Positions 9,007-17,393 of a DNA stretch of 64,000 bases are shown one piece after another. The translations under genes and the position numbers were made by a program. Source of the DNA: an uncultured Eubacteriales bacterium (GTDB lineage: Bacteria > Bacillota > Clostridia > Peptostreptococcales > Anaerovoracaceae). The DNA is taken from assembly GCA_900542295.1 (NCBI GenBank), contig UQNJ01000003.1, positions 111,115 through 175,114 on the forward strand, given 5' to 3'. Within the stretch, counting starts at the first letter, position 1, and every line of letters starts with the position of its first letter. The notes under the pieces are model-generated. The model had not been told where the DNA came from. It saw only the letters and a program-made list of their open reading frames with translations, and ran no database searches.

Positions 9007-10011
9007 ATGGAAAACAAAAAGACACTGGAAAAAGTAGTCGATGTGAAGGATCTACATATTTCTTTCCGTACTTTTAAAGGATATCCTCATGTATTAAACG
9101 GAGTAAATGTTCATGTAAACAAGAAGGAAAGGATAAGCATAGTAGGCGAAACGGGATGCGGCAAGACGACTACTGTAAATGCGGTTGCGCAAATATTGGC
9201 GAGACAAGCCCGAATAGATAAAGGGGAAATATATTTTAAAGGTAAAAATGTTCTCACAATGCCACAAAAGGAATTGAAAAGGGTGAGAGCAGAGAATATT
9301 TCAATAATCTTTCAAGATCCGATAGCATCTCTCAATCCTGTATTTACAATCGGCGAACAACTCAAAGAAGTAATTAAGTATTCAGGTGTAGAAGGCGCAG
9401 ATGATAAAAAGGTTCAAGAGGAGAGAGCAATAAAAGCGCTAAAGGAAACTTCGCTTCCTGACCCTGAGCGTATAATGGAGAGTTATCCGTTTCAATTATC
9501 AGGTGGTATGAGACAGAGAATATGTATAGCAATGTCTCTTGCTACACCAAGGGATTTGGTAATGGCTGATGAACCAACTACAAATTTAGATGTAACTATT
9601 CAGGATCAAGTGCTGAAGACATTACGTCAAAGAGTTGAAGAAAAGGAAAGCGCATTGATACTTATAACGCACTCTCTCGGAGTGGCCAGAGAAATGGCAG
9701 ACAGGATATATGTAATGTATGCAGGTAATATGGTTGAAAACGCTGCATCAAATGAGATTTTTAAGGAATGTCTCCATCCGTACACCAAAGGTTTAATGAG
9801 TTGTATACCTAAATTGGCAGGCGGAGGTATTGCAGAGGGCATTGCAGGACATATACCGAACTATATGGAACCGCCAACAGGTTGTCGTTTTGCACCAAGA
9901 TGTCCTTATGCGAATAGTCGTTGTAACGAAAAACAGCCACCTATGTTTGAAGCAGCGCCGGGACATTATGTAGCTTGTTACCTATATGAGGGAAGGAGTA
10001 ATTCTAAATAA
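9007..10011 (+). CDS. peptide-type ABC transporter ATPase (DppD-like)
   Basis: A 334-residue nucleotide-binding protein with Walker A GETGCGKTT (about 47-55), Q-loop IIFQDPIASLNP, signature LSGGMRQRI, Walker B LVMADEPTTNLD and the H-loop LITHSLG. The oligopeptide_TF C-terminal extension carries the Cys-rich CRFAPRCPYANSRCNEK region, typical of DppD/OppD, where the cysteines may hold an Fe-S cluster. It lies 11 bp downstream of the permease and is followed within 11 bp by the second ATPase, so the pair probably forms the ATPase heterodimer. Confidence 0.93.
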   Translation: MENKKTLEKVVDVKDLHISFRTFKGYPHVLNGVNVHVNKKERISIVGETGCGKTTTVNAVAQILARQARIDKGEIYFKGKNVLTMPQKELKRVRAENISIIFQDPIASLNPVFTIGEQLKEVIKYSGVEGADDKKVQEERAIKALKETSLPDPERIMESYPFQLSGGMRQRICIAMSLATPRDLVMADEPTTNLDVTIQDQVLKTLRQRVEEKESALILITHSLGVAREMADRIYVMYAGNMVENAASNEIFKECLHPYTKGLMSCIPKLAGGGIAEGIAGHIPNYMEPPTGCRFAPRCPYANSRCNEKQPPMFEAAPGHYVACYLYEGRSNSK

Positions 10012-10022
10012 GGAGAACTTCA

Positions 10023-11021
10023 ATGGATAAGAAATTTAAATCAGGTGAAGAAATACTTAAGGTCGAAGGACTTAAGAAGTATTTTCCCGTAAGGGGTAAA
10101 AGTGATACCTATGTGAAAGCTATAGACGGAATAAATTTTGACCTTTGCAGAGGTGAAACATTAGGTCTTGTAGGCGAGTCCGGCTCTGGAAAGAGTACTA
10201 CAGCTTATAATGTTGTAGGAATGGAAACAATGACAGCCGGTAAAATTACTTTTTTAGGGAAGGATATTAGTATGCCATTGGCAAAACGGCCGTTGGACTT
10301 AAAAAAGGAGATCCAGATAGTTTTTCAAGATCCGGGGACATCTCTAAATCCACAGAGAACCATATTCGATATTTTAAAATTACCATTAAAAATACACAAT
10401 ATGTGCGATAAAAATGATTATATCAAGTATGTTGCAAAACTCATGGATATAGTTGAACTGCCGTATGATTATATGTACAAGTACCCTTCAAGTTTGGGTG
10501 GCGGTGAGAAACAAATGGTTGCTATAGCTCGTGCATTGGCAACAGATCCATCTTTGATAGTATTGGATGAGCCTACCAGCGCATTAGATGTATCTGTTCA
10601 AGCGAAAATAATAAATACTCTTATTAAATTGCAAAAAGAAATGTCATTGGCATACCTATTCATAACTCATGATTTGAGCCTTATGAGGAATGTAGCGGAT
10701 AGGGTAGCGATAATGTATTTGGGAAGAATAGCCGAGATTGCTCCTACAGAAAGCTTTTTTAGCAATCCACAGCACCCATATACAAAGATGTTGCTGTCAT
10801 CCATACCGGTTGTAAGTAAAGAAGAAGAAAACTACAAGCCTAAGCAAGTTCCGTCAGAAGGAGAAATACCAAGCCCGGTAAATCTGCCAAGGGGCTGTAG
10901 TTTTCATACACGATGTCCTTTTGCAACAGAAAAATGTAAAACTGAAGATCCGGTAATGATTCAGTATGAAGAAAAGCATATGGTTAGATGTCATATGTGC
11001 AAACCGAAAGGGGAGGCATAA
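10023..11021 (+). CDS. peptide-type ABC transporter ATPase (DppF/OppF-like)
   Basis: A 332-residue ATPase with Walker A GESGSGKST, Q-loop IVFQDPGTSLNP, Walker B LIVLDEPTSALD, and a C-terminal GCSFHTRCPFATEKC cysteine block. Its ABC signature reads SSLGGGEKQ rather than LSGGQRQR: the Ser of LSGG is replaced by Gly or shifted, so this half of the ATPase pair may carry a degenerate composite site while the DppD-like partner keeps the canonical one. The stop overlaps the next start by one base (TAATG), which supports translational coupling to the DUF917 gene. Confidence 0.9.
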   Translation: MDKKFKSGEEILKVEGLKKYFPVRGKSDTYVKAIDGINFDLCRGETLGLVGESGSGKSTTAYNVVGMETMTAGKITFLGKDISMPLAKRPLDLKKEIQIVFQDPGTSLNPQRTIFDILKLPLKIHNMCDKNDYIKYVAKLMDIVELPYDYMYKYPSSLGGGEKQMVAIARALATDPSLIVLDEPTSALDVSVQAKIINTLIKLQKEMSLAYLFITHDLSLMRNVADRVAIMYLGRIAEIAPTESFFSNPQHPYTKMLLSSIPVVSKEEENYKPKQVPSEGEIPSPVNLPRGCSFHTRCPFATEKCKTEDPVMIQYEEKHMVRCHMCKPKGEA

Positions 11022-12139
11022 TGAAAGAACTCATATTAAAAACTCCTAAAGATATAGATGATTTTTTGACAGGATGTGCATTCTATGGCACGGGCGGCGG
11101 TGGTAATGTAGATATAGGGAGAGCATCTTTAATGGATTGCTTAGATAAAGGTATTAACATTACATTAAAAAACCCTGAAGATATTGAAGAAAAAGAAACC
11201 TATTGCTGTGCTTTTTTTATGGGAAGTATAGCACCTAAAACACCTGAGACTTTGGCTGAAATGGAAAGAATTGGTTATACTGAAAGATTATATGATCCCG
11301 ATAATATTCTTATAGGCGCAGTTAGAAATATGGAAGAGTTCCTTGGCAAAAAAGTAGACGGATTATTTGTAGCTGAGCCTGGAGGTACTAATGGTGCTTG
11401 CTGTATAGCAGCTGCTATGAAAATGGGAGTTCCTATTATTGATGGAGATCCGGCAGGACGAGCAATACCTGAAGCAACCCAAGGGTTGCCGGAAATTTAT
11501 GGGATGCCATGTTTGCCGGTAGCTTATTTTGATGCGTGGGGAAACAGTAGTATAACAACACATACATTAAATGATTTGGCAACTGAGAGAATAGGAAAAT
11601 TCATTAGCCAAGCATCTTTTGGAGAAATGGCTGAAGCGGGATATGTACTTAAGGGGGATGATGTAAGAAAAATATTGGTTGAACATTCATTATCTAAAGC
11701 TTATGAAGTTGGCAAAGCAATGAATGATGCGTCATTAAGTGAAGTATTGGAGGCGGCAGCAATTAAATCGGGGGGCTTAGTTATAGATCAAGGAAAGCTT
11801 ACCGTGCTTGATACATCTGATCATGATGGCTACTGGTGGGGAACTTACCAGATATATACAGGAACAGATATGTATAAAATTTGGTTTAAAAATGAAAACC
11901 ATATTCTTTGGAAAAATGGAGAACCTATGGCTACGAGCCCGGATCTTATAACTGTTATAGACATTGATACAGGACAACCTGTTCTTAATTCTCACTTGAA
12001 AGATGGATTGAATGTAGGCATCGTTGTTTCTCCAATACATGACAAATATCTTACAGATGAGGCTTTAGAGGTATTTAGTCCAAGATATTTCGGATTCGAC
12101 TTTGATTATATACCTTTTGAAAAGGTGGCAAACAAATGA
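11021..12139 (+). CDS. DUF917 family protein (hydantoinase/oxoprolinase-associated)
   Basis: A 372-residue DUF917 protein. Recognisable blocks are the N-terminal FYGTGGGGN loop, the central EPGGTNGACCIAAAMKMG, VPIIDGDPAGRAIPE and, near the C-terminus, TVIDIDTGQPV. DUF917 proteins are usually encoded beside hydantoinase/oxoprolinase genes or nucleobase transporters; their own reaction is poorly defined. The ATG at 11021 overlaps the previous stop and has GGGGAGG 4 bp upstream; the longer frame from 10988 would overlap the ATPase. The gene overlaps the M20D hydrolase by 4 bp. A ring-opening or cyclic-amide role in the same degradation route would fit, but is inference. Confidence 0.85.
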   Translation: MKELILKTPKDIDDFLTGCAFYGTGGGGNVDIGRASLMDCLDKGINITLKNPEDIEEKETYCCAFFMGSIAPKTPETLAEMERIGYTERLYDPDNILIGAVRNMEEFLGKKVDGLFVAEPGGTNGACCIAAAMKMGVPIIDGDPAGRAIPEATQGLPEIYGMPCLPVAYFDAWGNSSITTHTLNDLATERIGKFISQASFGEMAEAGYVLKGDDVRKILVEHSLSKAYEVGKAMNDASLSEVLEAAAIKSGGLVIDQGKLTVLDTSDHDGYWWGTYQIYTGTDMYKIWFKNENHILWKNGEPMATSPDLITVIDIDTGQPVLNSHLKDGLNVGIVVSPIHDKYLTDEALEVFSPRYFGFDFDYIPFEKVANK

Positions 12140-13362
12140 AAAATATTTTAGAAGATGCAGTTAGGATAGAAAACCAAATAATAATAGATAGAAGAACTAT
12201 ACATCAAAACCCGGAAGTCGGTTTTTATTTACCAAATACAGCAGATTATGTTAGAGAAAAGCTTGCTGAAATGGGGATACCATCTAAATTATGCGGTGGA
12301 ACTGTGGATAATAAAACAAGGAAAAGCTTCATTTTTGCAGGGTACCCTGATATGCAGTTTTCCACAGGAGTAGTAGCAACTATAGGCAGTGGTAAGCCAT
12401 GCATTCTTCTTAGAGCAGAAATGGATGCATTACCTATGGATGAAAGTGATAATCTTGTTGAATTTGCATCAAAAAAACAAAATGCAGCGCATATGTGCGG
12501 TCATGATGCACATACTGCTATGTTATTGGGTGCAGCTAAAATATTGAAAGACAAGGAAGCTCAGCTGAAAGGAACAGTGAAACTAATGTTTCAAACCGGG
12601 GAAGAATGTGGTTGCGGAGCTCGGTTAATGGTAGAAAATAATATAATGAAAAATCCTGAAGTTGATGCAGCATTTGCCATACATATAGACCCTCAGACTG
12701 AAGTGGGGAAAATTGTATATACTTCTGGAATAATGTCTGCTGCTATGGATACTTTTATGCTTAAGATAAAGGGAAAGGGCGGGCATAGCTCGATGCCTCA
12801 AATTTGTATTGACCCCCTCCTCATTGCCAATCAGTTATATACCGCCCTTAATCTTTTAGGCGCAAGAGAAGTTGATCCACGGGAAACGGTTGCCCTTACA
12901 GTAGGAAAGGTTTGCGGAGGAACAGCGTCAAATATAATTCCTGATGTAGCAGAAATAGCAGTAGGAATAAGAACATTTAATAGAGTGGTAAGAGAACATA
13001 TGTTGGAAAGGGTACCACAAATAATTGAACATACTGTAAAAATGTGGAGAGGCGAATATGAGCTTATAGATTTTCATACTCCATCTACATATGCTGATGA
13101 AAAGCTATGTGAAGAAATGATACCATATATAGAGCAAATAATAGGTGCCGGAAATGTTGAAGCTGTAGATTGTTCAACAGGAACGGAAGATTTTGGCTAT
13201 ATTACAGAAAATGTTCCGGGAATGCTCGTTTATTTGGGGACAGGAGGAGTAGGCAAAGAACCACTGCATAGTCCTGATATGGTAGTTGACGAAAGTACGC
13301 TAAAATTTGGAGCAGCTGTTTATGCAAATTGTGCAATGGAATGGCTAGAAAAAAATAATTAA
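12136..13362 (+). CDS. M20D family amidohydrolase/aminoacylase
   Basis: A 408-residue M20D enzyme of the N-acyl-amino-acid/IAA-amino-acid hydrolase group, di-metal amide hydrolases. Landmarks are RRTIHQNPEVGF, LRAEMDALPM, the metal motif MCGHDAHT (Cys121, His123, Asp124, His126), the catalytic QTGEECG (Glu156-157), the dimer-domain KGKGGHSSMP and the C-terminal PLHSPDM histidine. It overlaps DUF917 by ATGA and is the last gene before the terminator at 13387. In this locus it probably cleaves an acyl-amide bond in the imported ligand or its breakdown product. Confidence 0.9.
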   Translation: MKNILEDAVRIENQIIIDRRTIHQNPEVGFYLPNTADYVREKLAEMGIPSKLCGGTVDNKTRKSFIFAGYPDMQFSTGVVATIGSGKPCILLRAEMDALPMDESDNLVEFASKKQNAAHMCGHDAHTAMLLGAAKILKDKEAQLKGTVKLMFQTGEECGCGARLMVENNIMKNPEVDAAFAIHIDPQTEVGKIVYTSGIMSAAMDTFMLKIKGKGGHSSMPQICIDPLLIANQLYTALNLLGAREVDPRETVALTVGKVCGGTASNIIPDVAEIAVGIRTFNRVVREHMLERVPQIIEHTVKMWRGEYELIDFHTPSTYADEKLCEEMIPYIEQIIGAGNVEAVDCSTGTEDFGYITENVPGMLVYLGTGGVGKEPLHSPDMVVDESTLKFGAAVYANCAMEWLEKNN

Positions 13363-13386
13363 AATACATTCAACACCTTGTACCTC

Positions 13387-13452
13387 GGCAGCCCCCTGCC
13401 GTTACCATTAAATTAAAATGGTAACGGCAGAGGGCTGCCTTGCTTTTTCTTT
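13387..13452 (+). terminator. strong intrinsic terminator closing the importer/hydrolase run
   Basis: The 23-base arms 13387-13409 and 13417-13439 pair at 22 positions (one C/A mismatch) around a 7-base loop, and are followed by TTGCTTTTTCTTTT. This ends the gene run that starts before base 1 and separates it from nnrD. Confidence 0.92.
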
Positions 13453-13500
13453 TGTATTGGATTAAAATATAAATAAAGGCATAAAAAGGAAAATTATTTT

Positions 13501-14367
13501 ATGAAATCTTGTATTATTACTCTCGATTTTGTCCAGAATATAATCGAAAGACGCAAAAGGGAAATACATAAAGGAGACTGCGGCAGGGTTCTTGTGCTTG
13601 CAGGCTCATCCGGTATGGCAGGGGCTGCAGTGCTTGCTTGCAGAGGAGCACTGAGAGCCGGGTGCGGCTTGGTTCAGGCAGCCTTGCCGGAGAATTTGTT
13701 TTCCATAGTCCAGATAGGCATTCCGGAGGCAACATGTCTGGAGCGTGACTTTTCAAAAATAGATCTCAGTCGCTATGACGCGGTGGCTGTAGGTCCGGGA
13801 CTTGGAGAAGGAAAGGAAAGCGTCGAGGCGGTCATTCATGTAATAAAAAATTTTGACGGCCCGATAGTGTTGGATGCTGACGGACTCAATATAACGGCTC
13901 GCAATAATCTGTTTGACATTTTAAAAAACAGGACTTCGGGAACCACTGTTATAACTCCGCATATAGGAGAGGCAAAGCGCCTTTTAGGAAGAGAGATAGG
14001 AAATTTACAAGAAGAAAGAGAGAAAGCAGCGGCGCTTCTGACAAAGAAAACAGGTGCGGTAACTGTGCTTAAAGGACATAAAACAATTGTAGCCACAGTG
14101 AACGGTAAGACATATATTAATACTACAGGCAACCCCGGTATGGCGACTGCCGGCTGCGGAGATGTACTCACGGGCATTATAACAGGACTCATGGGTCAGA
14201 AAAAGTTCTGCGGCCGCAGGATAAGTGCAGAAGAAGCTGCTGTTTGCGGAGTGTTTGCACATGGCATGGCCGGAGACCTGGCGGCAGATAAGATAGGGGA
14301 ATATGGTCTTATTGCCGGAGATATAGCCGATTACACGGCATATGCTTTGAAGAAAATTTCAGGTTAG
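13501..14367 (+). CDS. nnrD: ADP/ATP-dependent NAD(P)H-hydrate dehydratase
   Basis: A 288-residue YjeF C-terminal (carbohydrate kinase-like) domain protein, which repairs hydrated NAD(P)H using ADP or ATP. Landmarks are GRVLVLAGSSGMAGAA near the N-terminus, AVGPGLGEG, VLDADGLN, VITPHIGEAKRL, NTTGNPGMATAGCGDVLTG with the catalytic GCGD, and AHGMAGDLAA. The epimerase half (NnrE) is not fused here. The gene sits alone after the terminator and is followed 42 bp later by the EndoA-type toxin; in many Firmicutes nnrD, alr and endoA are neighbours. Confidence 0.92.
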   Translation: MKSCIITLDFVQNIIERRKREIHKGDCGRVLVLAGSSGMAGAAVLACRGALRAGCGLVQAALPENLFSIVQIGIPEATCLERDFSKIDLSRYDAVAVGPGLGEGKESVEAVIHVIKNFDGPIVLDADGLNITARNNLFDILKNRTSGTTVITPHIGEAKRLLGREIGNLQEEREKAAALLTKKTGAVTVLKGHKTIVATVNGKTYINTTGNPGMATAGCGDVLTGIITGLMGQKKFCGRRISAEEAAVCGVFAHGMAGDLAADKIGEYGLIAGDIADYTAYALKKISG

Positions 14368-14409
14368 ACATCCACACTACAGAGATTAAAAACAAAAGGA
14401 GTGTTGGAC

Positions 14410-14772
14410 TTGATAGTAAAAAAAGGGGATTTGTTTTTTGCTGATTTAAGTCCTGTTGTAGGCTCTGAACAAGGGGGAGTAAGGCCTGTACTCGTAGTAC
14501 AGAACGATGTGGGAAATAAATACAGTCCGACGATTATCGTGGCTGCGGTCACTTCTCAGACCGGAAAGGCTAAGCTCCCTACGCATGTACAGCTTGCGGC
14601 TACACAGGGAGGGCTCAGCAAAGATTCAGTAGTTCTTTTAGAACAGTTAAGAACTATAGATAAACAGCGGTTAAAAGAAAGAATAGGCTCATTGAGCCAA
14701 AAGCAGATTCCCGATGTGGAAAAAGCGTTGAGCGTAAGTTTGGGAATTGCCAATTCGATGGAAAACCGTTAA
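14410..14772 (+). CDS. ndoA: EndoA/MazF-type mRNA interferase
   Basis: A 120-residue MazF/PemK toxin very close to Bacillus EndoA: after the start it reads IVKKGDLFFADLSPVVGSEQ, followed by GGVRPVLVVQND with the catalytic Arg of GGVRP. EndoA cleaves mRNA at UACAU-type sites. I choose TTG at 14410 because AAGGAG (14396-14401) is 8 bp upstream and the result matches the family N-terminus; the GTG at 14401 overlaps that site. No ribbon-helix-helix antitoxin gene fits in the 42 bp behind nnrD, so an antitoxin, if any, is elsewhere. Confidence 0.92.
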   Translation: MIVKKGDLFFADLSPVVGSEQGGVRPVLVVQNDVGNKYSPTIIVAAVTSQTGKAKLPTHVQLAATQGGLSKDSVVLLEQLRTIDKQRLKERIGSLSQKQIPDVEKALSVSLGIANSMENR

Positions 14773-14885
14773 AATAGTAATAAGAGTCAGTAAGGGAAGT
14801 CTTGCCGTTAAGAAAAGAAAAACATGCTTTTCTTATACGGCAGGCATGCCCTGAAAATATAAATCTTGCATACCGGAGGAATTCA

Positions 14886-15704
14886 ATGGATTTTAAAAAA
14901 TATCAGGAGATAGCATCACAGATAAGAATTGATGTGATAAATCAGGTACATAGTGCAGGGTCCGGACATCCGGGAGGTTCGCTCTCGGCAGCCGATATAG
15001 TAACGGCACTGTATTTTAGAGAGATGAATATAGACCCTAAGAAGCCGGACATGAAGGGTCGTGATAAATTTGTATTATCTAAAGGTCATGCGGCTCCTGT
15101 TCAGTATGCCGCACTGGCAGAAAAAGGATATTTTCCGAAGGAAGAACTTTTAACTTTGAGAAAACTGGGAAGCAGGCTGCAAGGTCATCCAAACAGAGAT
15201 AAGGTGCCCGGAATAGAGATGTCTACAGGATCTCTGGGTCAAGGCTTTTCTGTATGTATCGGAATGGCTCTGGCAAACAGAATGGATAACGATCCCGGAA
15301 GAATATATGTGCTTTTGGGTGACGGAGAATTACAGGAAGGCATAGTATGGGAGGCTGCTATGGCGGCTGGTCATTATAAACTGGACAACCTGTGTGCAAT
15401 TGTAGATTGGAACGGTCTTCAGATAGACGGAGATAATGACAATGTAATGACTGTAAAGCCTATAGACGATAAGTTCAAAGCCTTTGGATTTAATGTACTT
15501 GTGATAGACGGACATGATTTTGAGCAAATTTTCGATGCATTTGATAAGGCTAAAGAATGTAAGGGAAAACCTACTGTGATTATTGCAAAGACTCACAAGG
15601 GCCGTGGAGTTTCATTTATGGAAGATCAGGCAGGATGGCACGGAAAGGCTCCTGATGAGGAACAGACAAATCAGGCTGTTGAAGAATTGGGAGGTGCGAG
15701 ATAA
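14886..15704 (+). CDS. transketolase, N-terminal subunit
   Basis: A 272-residue thiamine-diphosphate-binding half of a split transketolase. Landmarks are SAGSGHPGGSLSAADIV, LSKGHAAP, STGSLGQGFS and the ThDP motif GDGELQEGIVWEA, followed later by DNLCAIVDWNGLQIDGD. The ATG at 14886 is preceded by GGAGGAATTCA; the open frame extends back to 14802 without a good site. The stop overlaps the C-terminal subunit by one base (TAATG). The pair would interconvert pentose phosphates in the cytoplasm. Confidence 0.94.
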   Translation: MDFKKYQEIASQIRIDVINQVHSAGSGHPGGSLSAADIVTALYFREMNIDPKKPDMKGRDKFVLSKGHAAPVQYAALAEKGYFPKEELLTLRKLGSRLQGHPNRDKVPGIEMSTGSLGQGFSVCIGMALANRMDNDPGRIYVLLGDGELQEGIVWEAAMAAGHYKLDNLCAIVDWNGLQIDGDNDNVMTVKPIDDKFKAFGFNVLVIDGHDFEQIFDAFDKAKECKGKPTVIIAKTHKGRGVSFMEDQAGWHGKAPDEEQTNQAVEELGGAR

Positions 15705-16630
15705 TGGCAGACAAGCAGGCAACGAGACAGGCGTACGGAAAGACACTTGTGGAAATAGGCAAAGAAAATCCGAATCTGGTAGTAATGGATGCTGATTTGT
15801 CCAAATCTACCATGACTGCGGAATTTGCAAAAACTTTTCCCGAAAGATTTTTCAACATGGGAATCGCAGAACAGGATCTGTACGGAACGGCATGCGGTCT
15901 TGCACTTTCAGGCAAGGTTGTATGCGCCAGCACATTCGCAATGTTTGCGGCAGGCAGAGCCTTTGAAATAATAAGAAATTCCATAGGATATACTCACGCC
16001 AATGTGAAAATCTGTGCAACTCACGCAGGCATAACGGTAGGAGAGGACGGGGCAAGTCATCAGACCTTTGAAGACATAGCGCTTATGAGAACTATACCCG
16101 GAATGACTGTTATAAATCCAAGTGACGGTGTTTCCGCTGCAGAACTTATCCGCCAGGCAGTAGCCTATGACGGACCTTGCTACATAAGACTCGGCAGGGC
16201 TGCAGTACCTGTTTTTTATCAGCAGGGTGATTATATTAAACTTGGAAGAGGCAACTGGCTTCGCAGAGGTAGTAACGCTACGGTCATAGCTACAGGCATA
16301 ATGGTAAGCGAAGCTATGGCGGCGGCTGCTGTATTAGCAGAAGAGGGAATAGATATAGGAGTTATAGATATTCACACCATAAAGCCGATAGATGAAGACA
16401 TCTTGATAGAGGCAGCCTCAGTAGGTCCGGTGGTTACAGCAGAGGAACATTCTGTCATAGGTGGACTCGGAGGAGCTGTAGCAGAGGTTTTGAGCCGTCG
16501 TTTTCCGGTAAAAATGGAAATGGTAGGTCAGCAGGATACTTTTGGAGAATCCGGAAAACCTGATGAACTTAAATCAAAATATCACATGACTGCCGTAGAT
16601 ATAGTAGAGGCGGTAAAGCGAGTATTGTAA
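15704..16630 (+). CDS. transketolase, C-terminal subunit
   Basis: A 308-residue second half of the split transketolase: pyrimidine-binding domain with MDADLSKST, MGIAEQDLYGTACGLAL (the conserved Glu activates ThDP) and HAGITVGEDGASHQ, then the C-terminal domain with VVTAEEHSVIGGLGGAVAE and TFGESGKPDEL. It is translationally coupled to the preceding subunit by a one-base overlap. The two-subunit form is common in Clostridia and archaea. A small hairpin (16644-16662) and a larger one (16679-16728) follow. Confidence 0.94.
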   Translation: MADKQATRQAYGKTLVEIGKENPNLVVMDADLSKSTMTAEFAKTFPERFFNMGIAEQDLYGTACGLALSGKVVCASTFAMFAAGRAFEIIRNSIGYTHANVKICATHAGITVGEDGASHQTFEDIALMRTIPGMTVINPSDGVSAAELIRQAVAYDGPCYIRLGRAAVPVFYQQGDYIKLGRGNWLRRGSNATVIATGIMVSEAMAAAAVLAEEGIDIGVIDIHTIKPIDEDILIEAASVGPVVTAEEHSVIGGLGGAVAEVLSRRFPVKMEMVGQQDTFGESGKPDELKSKYHMTAVDIVEAVKRVL

Positions 16631-16678
16631 TACAGGTTAATTCACTGCTTTTAAGAAGCAGTTAATAACAAGAATAAG

Positions 16679-16732
16679 ACTCCCTTATCACTCATAAGAT
16701 GTTATAAAACCTTATGAGTGAAGGGAGTTTTT
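16679..16732 (+). terminator. terminator-like hairpin that includes the next gene's ribosome-binding site
   Basis: Arms 16679-16698 and 16711-16728 pair along 18 bases (ACTCCCTT and CACTCATAAG against their complements) with a two-base bulge at 16687-16688 and a 12-base loop, then five T residues. The 3' arm contains AAGGGAG, the only good ribosome-binding site of the gene starting at 16736. So it may end transketolase transcription and, in read-through RNA, hide the start of the next gene. Confidence 0.75.
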
Positions 16733-16735
16733 AAT

Positions 16736-17215
16736 ATGACCGATGATGTGAAGAAGAAGATACTCAAAAGACCATCTAGAAAGACAGTAGTTATATCAGG
16801 GGCTGTCATAGTGACCTGTGCAGCGCTTTGGCTGATTTTTGGTCAAGGTATAGCGGGTGATAAGAATATTGATTTCAAGCAGCTTTCCAAGAAAGATGTG
16901 CCAAAATCCATCGAAACAGAGGTAATACCTGAGTACAGAGAACTTGAACGGGCGTTGGGATGTTTGATAGACGGAAAAGTTTATGTGGTTGTGACAAGAG
17001 GTGAGAAACCGACAGCGGGATATGAAGCATCTATAGATAAGATTGAAATTGAAAAGACAAAGCAGGGTACAAATATGAAAGTTCATGCTGCTTTTACGGA
17101 ACCCGATGAGGATAAGGCTGTTTCTCAAGTTACCACCTATCCGTATGTTGTAGCGGAAACGGAACTTACATCACTTCCCCGCAGCATAGAGCTTATTGCA
17201 AAATATGTACAGTGA
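16736..17215 (+). CDS. PrcB-C-like membrane-anchored protein
   Basis: A 159-residue protein with a basic N-terminus, one membrane segment (VVISGAVIVTCAALWLIFGQ, about residues 19-38) and an outside domain resembling the PrcB C-terminal domain: KVYVVVTRGEKPTAGYEASI followed by a VTTYPYVVAE strand. PrcB of Treponema stabilises a surface protease; the function in Firmicutes is not defined. The ATG at 16736 lies 8 bp after AAGGGAG; the in-frame GTG at 16718 is inside the hairpin and less likely. The gene is monocistronic, with its own terminator at 17250. Confidence 0.7.
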   Translation: MTDDVKKKILKRPSRKTVVISGAVIVTCAALWLIFGQGIAGDKNIDFKQLSKKDVPKSIETEVIPEYRELERALGCLIDGKVYVVVTRGEKPTAGYEASIDKIEIEKTKQGTNMKVHAAFTEPDEDKAVSQVTTYPYVVAETELTSLPRSIELIAKYVQ

Positions 17216-17249
17216 ATAAAACAATAATTACATGAAAAGAAACGAATCG

Positions 17250-17296
17250 CCGGCAAAGGATTTATAATTGTTAAAGATCCTGCCGGTGTTTTATTT
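17250..17296 (+). terminator. intrinsic terminator
   Basis: Arms CCGGCA..GGAT (17250-17261) and ATCCTGCCGG (17277-17286), with a two-base A bulge, are followed by TGTTTTATTTT. It follows the PrcB-like gene. Confidence 0.8.
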
Positions 17297-17393
17297 TGAA
17301 AAAATGCAAGAAAGTGTCAAATTCAGACATTGAAATATCAATATTTTAATATCTTATTGACGTACCCGGACATTGGATATAGAATCAGGGAAC

